Positions 11,580 to 22,600 of a stretch of DNA of 64,000 nt are shown here, piece by piece (positions within the stretch are counted from its first letter, which is position 1; the number at the start of each line of letters is the position of its first letter). A program made the position numbers and the translations under genes. The notes beneath the pieces were generated by a model. That model saw only the letters and a list, made by a program, of their open reading frames with translations, did no database searches and was not told the origin of the DNA. The stretch comes from Phytophthora colocasiae (taxonomy: Eukaryota > Oomycota > Peronosporomycetes > Peronosporales > Peronosporaceae), in the NCBI GenBank assembly GCA_018806915.1, contig JAGKQI010000102.1, forward strand, positions 806,001-870,000. The letters are read 5' to 3'.

Positions 11580-11945
11580 TTATTCACTGTCAGAGGTAAG
11601 GTCGATGACGCTGTCATCGTCAGTGGAATCCGATTGGCTGAACGTGTCGATGAACCAAGGCTCGTTGTCGTAATCGCTGTCGCTCTCCTCATCGCTTGTA
11701 CCGAACATTTCGCGTGCAGAGAGCCGACGTTGCAGGGACGCAATCAGGCGATGTGCATCACGAAGAGCGTTCAACAAAGCACTGATTTCATCAGTCATGT
11801 TGTTGTTCAACACCGAAATGTTGTTGATGGTGTCGAGGCGGAGGTCGGCCGCACGACGTTGGTAGCGGCGAGGTCGAGCCCTCTCGTCGACATCGGTGTC
11901 GGGGTCGCGGATACGGATGGCCATGTCAAATTGGAAAGTGAGCAT
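11580..11945 (-). CDS. Helitron-encoded small acidic protein with C-terminal SUMO-interacting motif (copy A)
   Basis: An intact 121-residue ORF (or 114 from the second Met) upstream of RepHel on the same strand, in the 5' part of the element. The N-terminal half is Arg/Asp-rich, then comes a short amphipathic helix that could be a coiled coil (about residues 50-78), then a Ser/Asp/Glu-rich tail. The last residues are DDDSVIDLTSDSE: VIDLT flanked by acids and serines is the classic SUMO-interacting motif of PIAS- and RNF4-type proteins. I infer that it may recruit sumoylated host proteins, for example replication or repair factors. No conserved domain is recognised. About 320 AT-rich bases separate it from the first RepHel ORF, so it looks like a separate gene. 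Copy B differs by one residue (Asn to Asp). Confidence 0.7.
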   Translation of the reverse strand: MLTFQFDMAIRIRDPDTDVDERARPRRYQRRAADLRLDTINNISVLNNNMTDEISALLNALRDAHRLIASLQRRLSAREMFGTSDEESDSDYDNEPWFIDTFSQSDSTDDDSVIDLTSDSE

Positions 11946-12180
11946 TTCAAGCAGGCAAGTATTATTAAATAAAATCGTTAAATTGTATTTTGACCAATCG
12001 TATTACTGGATATGTAAAGATTGCGAAGACACCAATAAAATTTGTGGTCGATAAAATCGCATCCACACATATGTGGTCTCTTGGTGAACGTATACTATCG
12101 AACGCACGATAAAATCTGTAGAATCGTTAACAAAATACAGTTGAATCAAAATACAGTCGAATAAATATAATATTAGCCAA

Positions 12181-12255
12181 TCCCGAGGCCGCCTTCGCTG
12201 CGCTCGGCAGCAAAAAATCCCGAGGCCGCCTTCGCTGCGCTCGGCAGCAAAAAAA
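12181..12255. repeat. Two tandem 37-bp units in the Helitron A 5' subterminal region
   Basis: Two adjacent units begin TCCCGAGGCCGCCTTCGCTG and end in an A run. They are followed by GACA/GACG-rich DNA up to the 5' terminus. The unit core resembles the CTTCGCTTCGCTCGG motif near the element's 3' end, so both ends carry related short motifs that could bind the transposase. Confidence 0.8.
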
Positions 12256-12533
12256 CGCAGCGCGGACGGACACACGGACAGACAGACGGACAGACAGACG
12301 CCGCACTAGCCTAGAGTGTAGAGAGAGACTAGTTGAGTGCCGCCCGCTTTGCGGGCGGTGTGTATGTGTTAGGTCCCAACCCGTAGTGCTCGCTGTTCCA
12401 GCTCGCCCTACTACTCTGTAGCCCCTGCCTTCGCTTCGCTCGGAGGGGACAAAAACATACACAGTGTTTCATATGCACAGTGAACATGTATTTGTTGTTA
12501 TGAAAAATGCAGTGATCTCCTTCTTCCTCTTGC

Positions 12534-15500
12534 TTACATCTCGAATATCTGTCGATAAACAATATTCTGTGTGTACACTCCATCGGCGTCCACCTGGTCA
12601 GGATACTCGATCATCACCTTGAGTCTCGACCGCGCTGTCACTCTCGATAACGCCACGTACAGCTGTCCGTGTGAGAAGCAAGGAGTCGCCAAGTATAGTC
12701 CGAGATTTTGTAGCGTTTGTCCTTGGGCCTTGTTGATTGTCATCGCAAACGCTGGTTGCACTGGGAACTGCTTACGACGTAGACGGAAGGGGAACTCACG
12801 CGTGTCCCCGTCACTGAGGAACACAATCCGCGGAATGAACACATGCTGGCCGTGGCGTTCCCCTGTCATGATGGTCGCATGGATCACGTGAGGTTTCAGC
12901 TCCACAACACGGAGGCGCGTTCCGTTGCACAGTCCAAGATTGGGATTCAGGTTGCGCATCATCATGATCGGCGCACCCTTCTTCAGAGTTAGTTTGTGCG
13001 GCGGGATTCCGTTCATATTCACTGAATGCAGGAGTTCAGGCTCAAAGTAATCAGCGTCACCGTCATTATCCACTGAATCGTTGGACAAATACTCCTGGGC
13101 GTCACCTTCCAGCTTCTGAGAAACAGCTTCGTTGATACGCTGCACGATCATGTTCGTAGTCGTCAATATCGTTCGGTTGGCAAAGTACTCATCCGTGGCG
13201 ATCTCAGGGTTATTAATGTCTGCATACATCTCGTCAATGATGCGTCGCATGCCTCTGGGAGTGGTGCCAGGCCGAACCTCTTCATCTTCTTCTTCCGGCT
13301 CTTCCTCCGGTTCGCTCTCAACCAACATGTCGTTCGGGATCTTGATGAAATCTGGTCCAAGTCCAGCATTCACTTGGTGCCTTCCTTCGCCCACTTGAAG
13401 GAGAAACTCAGAGAATGCTGCCAGTTCTTCCGCTGTCGTTTCATTCGCAGCCGACCTCACACGCATGTTCTCCGTAAGATGAACTTGTTCGAATTTGCTC
13501 CACAACTCCGAAGACTTTAGACACGCGTCGATGGTATCCGCAGGCGTTCCCTGCAGTACCACCGGTAGAATTTGTCTGAAATCTCCTGAAAGGACGACCA
13601 CTTTCCCGCCAAATGGTTCATCGATGTCCAAGATATCCCGTAGCGAACGGTCCACAGCCTCAAAAGCGTGACGATGGGCCATCGGAGCTTCGTCCCAGAT
13701 AATTAAACTGGCCATCTTGATAAGTTCCTTCAGGGCGGAGTTCTTATTGATCGCACACGTAGACTCCGCATTCAGCTTTAGCGGGATTCGAAAGGTAGAA
13801 TGTGCAGTGCGACCACCCATTAGTAGAAGTGCGGCAATTCCACTCGAAGCTACCGCAATGGCAATTTTCCCAGACAAACGAACTTTTGCCAGGATGTGCT
13901 TGAGCAAGGTTGATTTTCCAGTACCACCAGGTCCATCCAGAAAAAATAACTTGTTGCCTTCTGAAGATCCGTCGACAGCCGCCATGACTTTCGCGTAGAT
14001 AGCTTGTTGACCTTCATTAAGTCCATCCTCATGCTCCACAATTTCTTGAAGCATGTGATAGTCATACGCCATGGTCTCGCGGTCAATCAAACTGGTGTTG
14101 GTCTGGAGTGCGTCTCGAAGAAGCAGATCAGGGAAATCGGCAAGTTGTGGAAGGTCAAACTCATGTACCGCTTTCCCACTCACTTGAAGCAACTCGTTCA
14201 GACTCTTGAGCGTGTTAAACATCACCACGTCGTCCTTCGCTTGGCCTTCCATGGCGCGGAATCGACGGTGGAAATCCTCAGACAATGCTCCGTAGTAATT
14301 ATCCCATAGCTGACGCACCTGCGCAACCTGAGAGTATACTAACAGCGTAGCAAATAGCTGACGCAGTTGATACGCCATCTGGAACGTCGCGGCTTCCTCC
14401 ATACAGGCTGCCCACTCCTCATCATTCTCGAGATATCCTAGACGTAACGCGGCATCCTTATACGATCCACATACGACGTTATCCACAGTCCGGATATCCT
14501 GGAAAGAAGTAGGTCCTTTGCGATGGCATAGCAAGACGCGTAAGTAGAACCTCTCCTCATCTCGCGGAGACACGTGAATCATTCGTCCTAGTGCAGCTTG
14601 ATACTTTTTGCGGCGGACCCATATCTTGTGTTTGTCCCATCTAAAGTACTTCGGCACATCCTGATACACAATTGTCTTAGCTACCTGGTCTTCGGGCGCT
14701 CTACTCGCACATATGTCGAAGAAGGCAGTAAGCTTCGTGCGCTCACTACGATCCATGACGCGTTCCGGATCTTCGGTCTCGCGGAATACCACCATCTGCT
14801 CACCTTCGAGGTGTACCGTGAGCTGGAAAACCGCATGGGACTTCCCTTGCACTACGTGCCCGAGGAGACGCATACACGCCTCAATGGGAGAGATGTACCT
14901 CGCGCTTAAGTATCGGATGATCTCGTTGGGTTCCCGTGTGTCGATATTACCTTCGTCTTGCACCGTCTCCACTGTAATCACAGCTCTGTCGGATCCCTTG
15001 TACACGTACTTGTAGAGATACTTCACCACTGACAGTGCTGTGCAGATTTCAATGTTGATGTGGCAGTTGTACTTGTATGAAAAGTATGGGTTGTATGGCA
15101 CCACCCACTGATTCAGCGTAGCATTGTCGTACCGTCTTCCATTGAATGTAAAATCCTTCCGGTCGTCGTCGGCGTCTGTACTGCGGGAAACCGTCTTCGC
15201 TCACCCGCGTTGTCTCCACGAACGGTTTCGGGTAGCCCTTTGTACACTTGCCATCCTTCATACAGACACACGATGGATTCGCCGCGCCACAGGGCCCGTG
15301 CATCATATTCGTCATGACCGTTTCATAAAGGCCGGGGTTGGTGTCAGGATCCGGTACTTCCGCCGACACAATCTTGTCAATAATCTGCCTCGTGCGTGGC
15401 TTGTCCTCGTCCGCCAAGATGACAATGATGTGCGCATGAGGAAGTCCACGCTTTTGAAACTCCACCACGTAAATCCAAGCGGAAACCCGCCCAAGCACAC

Positions 15501-18343
15501 CCTCGTCTAAGTCTTTTAAATGAGCAGCCAGCTTTTGCTGCCATACTCTCGCGACGATGTCTGGGCGGTCTTGGGCGCTCTGGGTAGGATCGCGAATCTG
15601 CTCTTGGATCTCTTCCCACTTTGGATTGCAAGTCATCGTGTCGAAGATATCTGGCTTGCCGTACTCCCTAACGATTGCCATCGAGTCTTGGTACGATTGG
15701 TACATCTGACGCGGGCTCCCTGAGTGAGAAGACGGTAAGATGATCTTCTTCCCAACCTGATTGAGGAAGTGCCTGTTTCGGGCTCGGTCGGGGTGAGCCA
15801 GCTCTCCAGTGTCACGATCATATTCCGCCAGGAGTCCTTCGCCATCGCCAAGGATAGTCCTAGCCTCTTCCATAGCTTCGCTCAGGTACGCATCTCGCAG
15901 TCCATTGTACTGGTAAGCACGGATCTCCTTTTGGTGAGTTGCTATCCAACGAAGTTCTTCTTGCTCGCATTTGGCTCTCTGGTCCACACAATACTGTTGG
16001 AAAAGGCGCCCCCCTTTATGTAAAGCTGATCGGTCATCGTCCTTTTGGAAGAGTCGATACGCGACGTGCTCACGTAGAGGCATAGCGCGTTTGTTCCTGC
16101 GCACCACATCACCTTCGTACGTATCCGTATACGTCCACCCCAGTTCTCCATACGGAAGAAGTAGCGGGTACTGAAGGGGGTCGTAGTTGGCGTTTGTTTC
16201 CCAGAGACGCATGAGATTTCTGTCTTTTGTATATACCAAGAGATCGCGAGGCTGTGCGAGGTTGCCGTCTTCAATCATAGTGACGGCCACTTCAGAAACC
16301 GTCGGCAGATTTTCCGTTCGAGGTCTGGAAGGATTGTTTCTCAGACGGAACATTAAGTCGATTGGCTGCTGCATATCGCTTTGACGCACCCTTTCGCCAA
16401 ACGTGAGAAACTGCTGAGCGAACGGGTTGTACCTTTGCATCACCCGCTCGATGTCTAACAAAGCCACAGGGTCCAGGTCTGCGAAAATCCCCATACGTCT
16501 CTCAGCTCGGCGCTCCATGTCCGGATCGACGATATAGATCTGCGCAAACTTGGGCTGAGTCCTTTGGCCAGTTCGACGATCAATGTATGGCAACAAAGAA
16601 CCCATGTAGTGGCCCATAGCACCTTGAATTCGGTAGGAGTATACGCCACGTTCACCCGCGACGCTGTTGTCCTGGTTGACGTTCTGAAACCTACCCGTGG
16701 TCGGGTTTGAAGCACCGATAGACGTAAAGGCAAACGCCTGGTTGTACGCCCGTATCTTTTTTCGAAAATCGGGGTCACCGTAAAGCTGGAGAAGTTCTTC
16801 TGGAGCAGGAGCCAGAGGTGGTAGTCTGACTTTTCCCTCGATACAACAGGCTGTTTTGCTTTCACCAGGCCATTTCCACGCGTTACAGTGGCCACAGACT
16901 ACAGTGGGGGGAAGGCGATGGCGCCTGGTGTGTTTGTGAACATCTGGACCCCTGACCATGGACGGTAAGAAGTCTTCGTGGTTCGCGAGTGCTTGGCGAT
17001 GGCGGGTGGTTCGCCGACGATCGCGAACTCGCTCGCGCCCCTCTTCGCGTTCTTCTTCTGTCTGTAGAGCCCTTCGAATGGCGTGGCGCTCTCGGTCCCG
17101 TTCTCGCTCGTCCCCGCGCTCCACTTCTGGCATCTGCCTTCTTGCATCGGCCCGGCGTTCTCGGTCGGCTTCACGCTGCGACTCGCGTTCAACGGCCGAC
17201 TGTAGATCCTTGCAATAGCGCGACGCACTTGGTCAGCTTCCCGCTGTGTAGCGCGCTCATCATCTTCCCGCGCGTCTCTAGCATTCGCATGTCGCACACG
17301 GTCAGCGTCACGCTGGATCTCGCGCTCCTCTTCAGTCATCTGGGACCTGCGGACAGCTTTAACCGCTGCATTGTATGGCCTCGCTTGATTACGCTCATCC
17401 TCACCCTGAAGAGAACGCTGGCGAACTCGCGCGGCGGTATTTGCTTCTTGTTCTTGACGACGCCCTTGGTCGTTAAGACTCGCCCGTCTTCTTTGTCCTG
17501 CAATACGGTTACGGTCCCTTTCGGCTTGGCGCCGTTCTTCACTCTGCTGAGCTCGGCTGGCGCGTCGTTGTTCAGTGTTTCTTCGTTTCGCAGCCTCTCG
17601 CTGTGAAGATGTCATATTTGCACGGCGTGCTCGTGTACGCTTTGCATCCTCGCTCTCTTTGCTGCCGCACGATCTTCTGTACGTATGTCGGAAGGTAAAG
17701 CATCTGTTGGAATACCTGGGACGCTGTTGGCGGGGCTGGTGCGGCCGAAGATCCCGCTGTGGCAACATCTCGGCCTTGAATCACGGCACCAATACGAAGT
17801 CCCTCCGCATACGCTGCAGCAAACCGACGTTGATGTTCCGCAGGGTCATATTCTTCTTGTTTGCCTTCCTGTTCCGTGACGCATGATCTCAGGTAAATTG
17901 ACGGACGATGAATCTGAAGGTTGCGATCGATTAGCAGTAATTATCGATTGACGCGCCGAACGTCGAGCGCGCATGCGCTGTTGTAGTCGGGTAGCAGCTT
18001 GAGATTTATTCCGCAACCGTCGTTTACGTTGCTCTTCAGTCTCAGGAACTTCAGGGGAAGCATAACGGCGTTCTAAAACCTCTTGTTCTGCCTGAGTAAC
18101 GTGGACTTGCGACAAACGTCCAGCAGCTACCCTATCGCGTTGGTGGGCAAGGCGATGCGATAGCTGCCGGTCCTGAAGGCGAGATCGAGCCTGGCGGCGA
18201 TTAGCCTCGCGGCGACGTCTGACGGCATCGTCTTCGGGGTCAGGCGGAGTTCGGTAGCGGGCTTCAAGTACGCGCCAGTCCTTCTGGCTAGCCATTGCCT
18301 TGTTGGAGGCAAATTGAGAAGTGAGAGCTTCCAAGTAAGGCAC
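12534..18343 (-). pseudogene. Helitron B RepHel, frameshifted
   Basis: Same architecture as copy A but with longer open stretches. One frame runs 17133-15049 (charged region, Cys finger, Rep HAH motif at 15438-15430) and a second 15104-12534 (Tyr motif near 15000-15023, then the complete Pif1-type helicase to the stop). The break between them is the same 2-base loss in an A run seen in copy A (about 15149-15153). Extra one-base indels near 17206, 17400, 17650 and 17730 break the N-terminal region. The helicase keeps an Arg (DRSLRDILD) where copy A has Trp. Apart from the central frameshift the Rep and helicase domains are intact, so this is the best preserved of the A/B pair. Confidence 0.85.
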
Positions 18344-18662
18344 GGAGTCTGGGCACGATGTTCCACGAATATAGCCAGCGCGGTTCGATCGTGAAGCGCC
18401 TCTACATAACTCAAATTGGACTCATGACGCGCCGGTGTTGAAAGGAGATCATTGAAGTTATTTTTTTCGCACATATGTAACCTGTGGAAATTCTTACGTA
18501 AAACATATAAGCGCAATGTCGCTATATTGAACAAATCAATATAAAAACAGTAAAAAATACAAAAATGCAAAATATGACACAACCTACACTAAGATGTTTT
18601 AAATGGAAAATCAAAGTTAACTACTTCATTCGTAATTAACCAAAAACAATGTAGATAAATGC

Positions 18663-19028
18663 TTATTCACTGTCAGAGGTAAGGTCGATGACGCTGTCAT
18701 CGTCAGTGGAATCCGATTGGCTGAACGTGTCGATGAACCAAGGCTCGTTGTCGTAATCGCTGTCGCTCTCCTCATCGCTTGTACCGAACATTTCGCGTGC
18801 AGAGAGCCGACGTTGCAGGGACGCAATCAGGCGATGTGCATCACGAAGAGCGTCCAACAAAGCACTGATTTCATCAGTCATGTTGTTGTTCAACACCGAA
18901 ATGTTGTTGATGGTGTCGAGGCGGAGGTCGGCCGCACGACGTTGGTAGCGGCGAGGTCGAGCCCTCTCGTCGACATCGGTGTCGGGGTCGCGGATACGGA
19001 TGGCCATGTCAAATTGGAAAGTGAGCAT
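18663..19028 (-). CDS. Helitron-encoded small acidic protein with C-terminal SUMO-interacting motif (copy B)
   Basis: The 121-residue counterpart of the ORF at 11580-11945, with one substitution (ALLDALRD for ALLNALRD) and the same VIDLTSDSE terminus. It stays open while the neighbouring RepHel gene has several frameshifts. That may reflect selection, or just its short length. Element C has no equivalent in its different 5' third. Confidence 0.7.
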   Translation of the reverse strand: MLTFQFDMAIRIRDPDTDVDERARPRRYQRRAADLRLDTINNISVLNNNMTDEISALLDALRDAHRLIASLQRRLSAREMFGTSDEESDSDYDNEPWFIDTFSQSDSTDDDSVIDLTSDSE

Positions 19029-19263
19029 TTCAAGCAGGCAAGTATTATTAAATAAAATCGTTAAATTGTATTTTGACCAATCGTATTACTGGATATGTAA
19101 AGATTGCGAAGACACCAATAAAATTTGTGGTCGATAAAATCGCATCCACACATATGTGGTCTCTTGGTGAACGTATACTATCGAACGCACGATAAAATCT
19201 GTAGAATCGTTAACAAAATACAGTTGAATCAAAATACAGTCGAATAAATATAATATTAGCCAA

Positions 19264-19338
19264 TCCTGAGGCCGCCTTCGCTGCGCTCGGCAGCAAAAAA
19301 TCCCGAGGCCGCCTTCGCTGCGCTCGGCAGCAAAAAAA
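19264..19338. repeat. Two tandem 37-bp units in the Helitron B 5' subterminal region
   Basis: Same units as at 12181-12255, with one C-to-T change in the first. They are followed by the GACA-rich 5' terminal stretch. Confidence 0.8.
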
Positions 19339-19611
19339 CGCAGCGCGGACGGACACACGGACAGACAGACGGACAGACAGACGCCGCACTAGCCTAGAGG
19401 GTAGAGACTAGCCGAGTGCCGCCCGCTTTGCGGGCGGTGTGTATGTGTTAGGTCCCAACCCGTAGTGCTCGCTGTTCCAGCTCGCCCTACTACTCTGTAG
19501 TTCTGCCTTCGCTTCGCTCGGAGGGGACAAAAACATACACAGTGTTTCATATGCACAGTGAACATGTATTTGTTGTTATGAAAAATGCAGTGATCTCCTT
19601 CTTCCTCTTGC

Positions 19612-22600
19612 TTACATCTCGAATATCTGTCGGTAAACAATATTCTGTGTGTACACTCCATCGGCGTCCACCTGGTCAGGATACTCGATCATCACCTTGA
19701 GTCTCGACCGCGCTGTCACTCTCGATAACGCCACGTACAGCTGTCCGTGTGAGAAGCAAGGATTCGCCAAGTATAGTCCGAGATTTTGTACCGTTTGTCA
19801 TTGGGCCTTGTTGATTGTCATCGCAAACGCTGGTTGCACTGGGAACTGCTTACGACGTAGACGGAAGGGGAACTCTCGCGTGCCCCCGTCACTGTGGAAC
19901 ACAATCCGCGGAATGAACACATGCTGGCCGTGGCGTTCCCCTGCCATGATGGTCGCAAGGATCACGTGAGGTTTCAGCTCCACAACACGGAGGCGCGTTC
20001 CGTTGCACAGCCCAAGATTGGGATTCAGGTTGCGCATCATCATGATCGGCGCACCCTTCTTCAGAGTTAGTTTGTGCGGCGGGATTCCGTTCATATTCAC
20101 TGAATGCAGGAGTTCAGGCTCAAAGTAATCAGCGTCACCGTCATTATCCACTGAATCGTTGGACAAATACTCCTGGGCGTCACCTTCCAGCTTCTGAGAA
20201 ACAGCTTCATTGATACGCTGCACGATCATGTTCGTAGTCGTCAATATTGTTCGGTTGGCAAAGTACTCATCCGTGGCGATCTCAGGGTTATTAATGTCTG
20301 CATACATCTCGTCAATGATGTGTCGCATGCCTCTGGGAGTGGTGCCAGGCCGAACCTCTTCATCTTCTTCTTCCGGTTCCTCCTCCGGTTCGCTCTGAAT
20401 CAACATGTCGTTCGGGATCTTGATGAAATCTGGTCCAAGTCCAGCATTCACTTGGTGCCTTCCTTCGCCCACTTGAAGGAGAAACTCAGAGAATGCTGTC
20501 AGTTCTTCCGCTGTCGTTTCATTCGCAGCCGACCTCACACGCATGTTCTCCGTAAGATGAACTTGTTCGAATTTGCTCCACAACTCCGAAGACTTTAGAC
20601 ACGCGTCGATGGTATCCGCAGGCGTTCCCTGCAGTACCACCGGTAGAACTTGTCTGAAATCTCCTGAAAGGACGACCACTTTCCCGCCAAATGGTTCATC
20701 GATGTCCAAGATATCCCGTAGCGAACGGTCCACAGCCTCAAAAGCGTGACGATGGGCCATCGGAGCTTTGTCCCAGATAATAAAAAAGGCCATCTTGATA
20801 AGTTCCTTCAGGGCAGAGTTCTTATTGATCGCACACGTAGACTCCGCATTCAGCTTTAGTGGGATTCGAAAGGTAGAATGTGCAGTGCGACCACCCATTA
20901 GTAGAAGTGCGGCAATTCCACTCGAAGCTACCGCAATGGCAATTTTCCCAGACAAACGAACTTTTGCCAGGATGTGCTTGAGCAAGGTTGATTTTCCAGT
21001 ACCACCAGGTCCATCCAGAAAAAATAACTTGTTGCCTTCTGAAGATCCATCGACAGCCGCCATGACTTTCGCGTAGATAGCTTGTTGACCTTCATTAAGT
21101 CCATCCTCATGCTCCACAATTTCTTGAAGCATGTGATAGTCATACGCCATGGTCTCGCGGTCAATCAAACTGTTGTTGGTCTGGAGTGCGTCTCGAAGAA
21201 GCAGATCAGGGAAATCGGCAAGTTGTGGAAGGTCAAACTCATGTACCACTTTCCCACTCACTTGAAGCAACTCGTTCAGACTCTTGAGCGTGTTAAACAT
21301 CACCACGTCGTCCTTCGCTTGGCCTTCCATGGCGCGGAATCGACGGTGGAAATCCTCAGACAATGCTCCGTAGTAATTATCCCATAGCTGACGCACCTGC
21401 GCAACCTGAGAGTATACTAACAGCGTAGCAAATAGCTGACGCAGTTGATACGCCATCTGGAACGTCGCGGCTTCCTCCATACAGGCTGCCCACTCCTCAT
21501 CATTCTCGAGATATCCTAGACGTAACGCGGCATCCTTATACGATCCACATACGACGTTATCCACAGTCCGGATATCCTGGAAAGAAGTAGGTCCTTTGCG
21601 ATGGCATAGCAAGACGCGTAAGTAGAACCTCTCCTCATCTCGCGGAGACACGTGAATCATTCGTCCTAGTGCAGCTTGATACTTTTTGCGGCGGACCCAT
21701 ATCTTGTGTTTGTCCCATCTAAAGTACTTCGGCACATCCTGATACACAATTGTCTTAGCTACCTGGTCTTCGGGCGCTCTACTCGCACATATGTCGAAGA
21801 AGGCAGTAAGCTTCGTGCGCTCACTACGATCCATGACGCGTTCCGGATCTTCGGTCTCGCGGAATACCACCATCTGCTCACCTTCGAGGTGTACCGTGAG
21901 CTGGAAAACCGCATGGGACTTCCCTTGCACTACGTGCCCGAGGAGACGCATACACGCCTCAATGGGAGAGATGTACCTCGCGCTTAAGTATCGGATGATC
22001 TCGTTGGGTTCCCGTGTGTCGATATTACCTTCGTCTTGCACCGTCTCCACTGTAATCACAGCTCTGTCGGATCCCTTGTACACGTACTTGTAGAGATACT
22101 TCACCACTGACAGTGCTGTGCAGATTTCAATGTTGATGTGGCAGTTGTACTTGTATGAAAAGTATGGGTTGTATGGCACCACCCACTGATTCAGCGTAGC
22201 ATTGTCGTACCGTCTTCCATTGAATGTAAAAAATCCTTCCGGTCGTCGTCGGCGTCTGTACTGCGGGAAACCGTCTTCGCTCACCCGCGTTGTCTCCACG
22301 AACGGTTTCGGGTAGCCCTTTGTACACTTGCCATCCTTCATACAGACACACGATGGATTCGCCGCGCCACAGGGCCCGTGCATCATATTCGTCATGACCG
22401 TTTCATAAAGGCCGGGGTTGGTGTCAGGATCCGGTACTTCCGCCGACACAATCTTGTCAATAATCTGCCTCGTGCGTGGCTTGTCCTCGTCCGCCAAGAT
22501 GACAATGATGTGCGCATGAGGAAGTCCACGCTTTTGAAACTCCACCACGTAAATCCGCGCGGAAACCCGCCCAAGCACACCCTCGTCTAAGTCTTTTAAA

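Larger units (their letters stand above)
5248..12328 (-). mobile_element. Helitron element A
   Basis: A 7081-bp Helitron read on the minus strand. The 5' end is at 12328 (TCTCTCTCTACAC, then TAGGCTAGTGCGG) and the 3' end is CTAG at 5251-5248. A perfect 8-bp hairpin lies just before it (5259-5266 with 5270-5277, loop TTT), then CACTCGG. It encodes a small SUMO-motif protein and a frameshifted Rep/helicase. It is colinear with element B over its whole length, with very few substitutions and mostly one-base indels. It adjoins the non-autonomous derivative on the left and element B on the right with no spacer. Confidence 0.9.
12329..19407 (-). mobile_element. Helitron element B
   Basis: A 7079-bp Helitron almost identical to A. 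The 5' end at 19407 reads TCTCTACCCTCTAGGCTAG on the minus strand. The 3' end is CTAG at 12332-12329, preceded by CACTCAA (CACTCGG in A and C) and the hairpin at 12340-12358. It joins A and C without any spacer base. It carries the same two genes as A. Confidence 0.9.
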
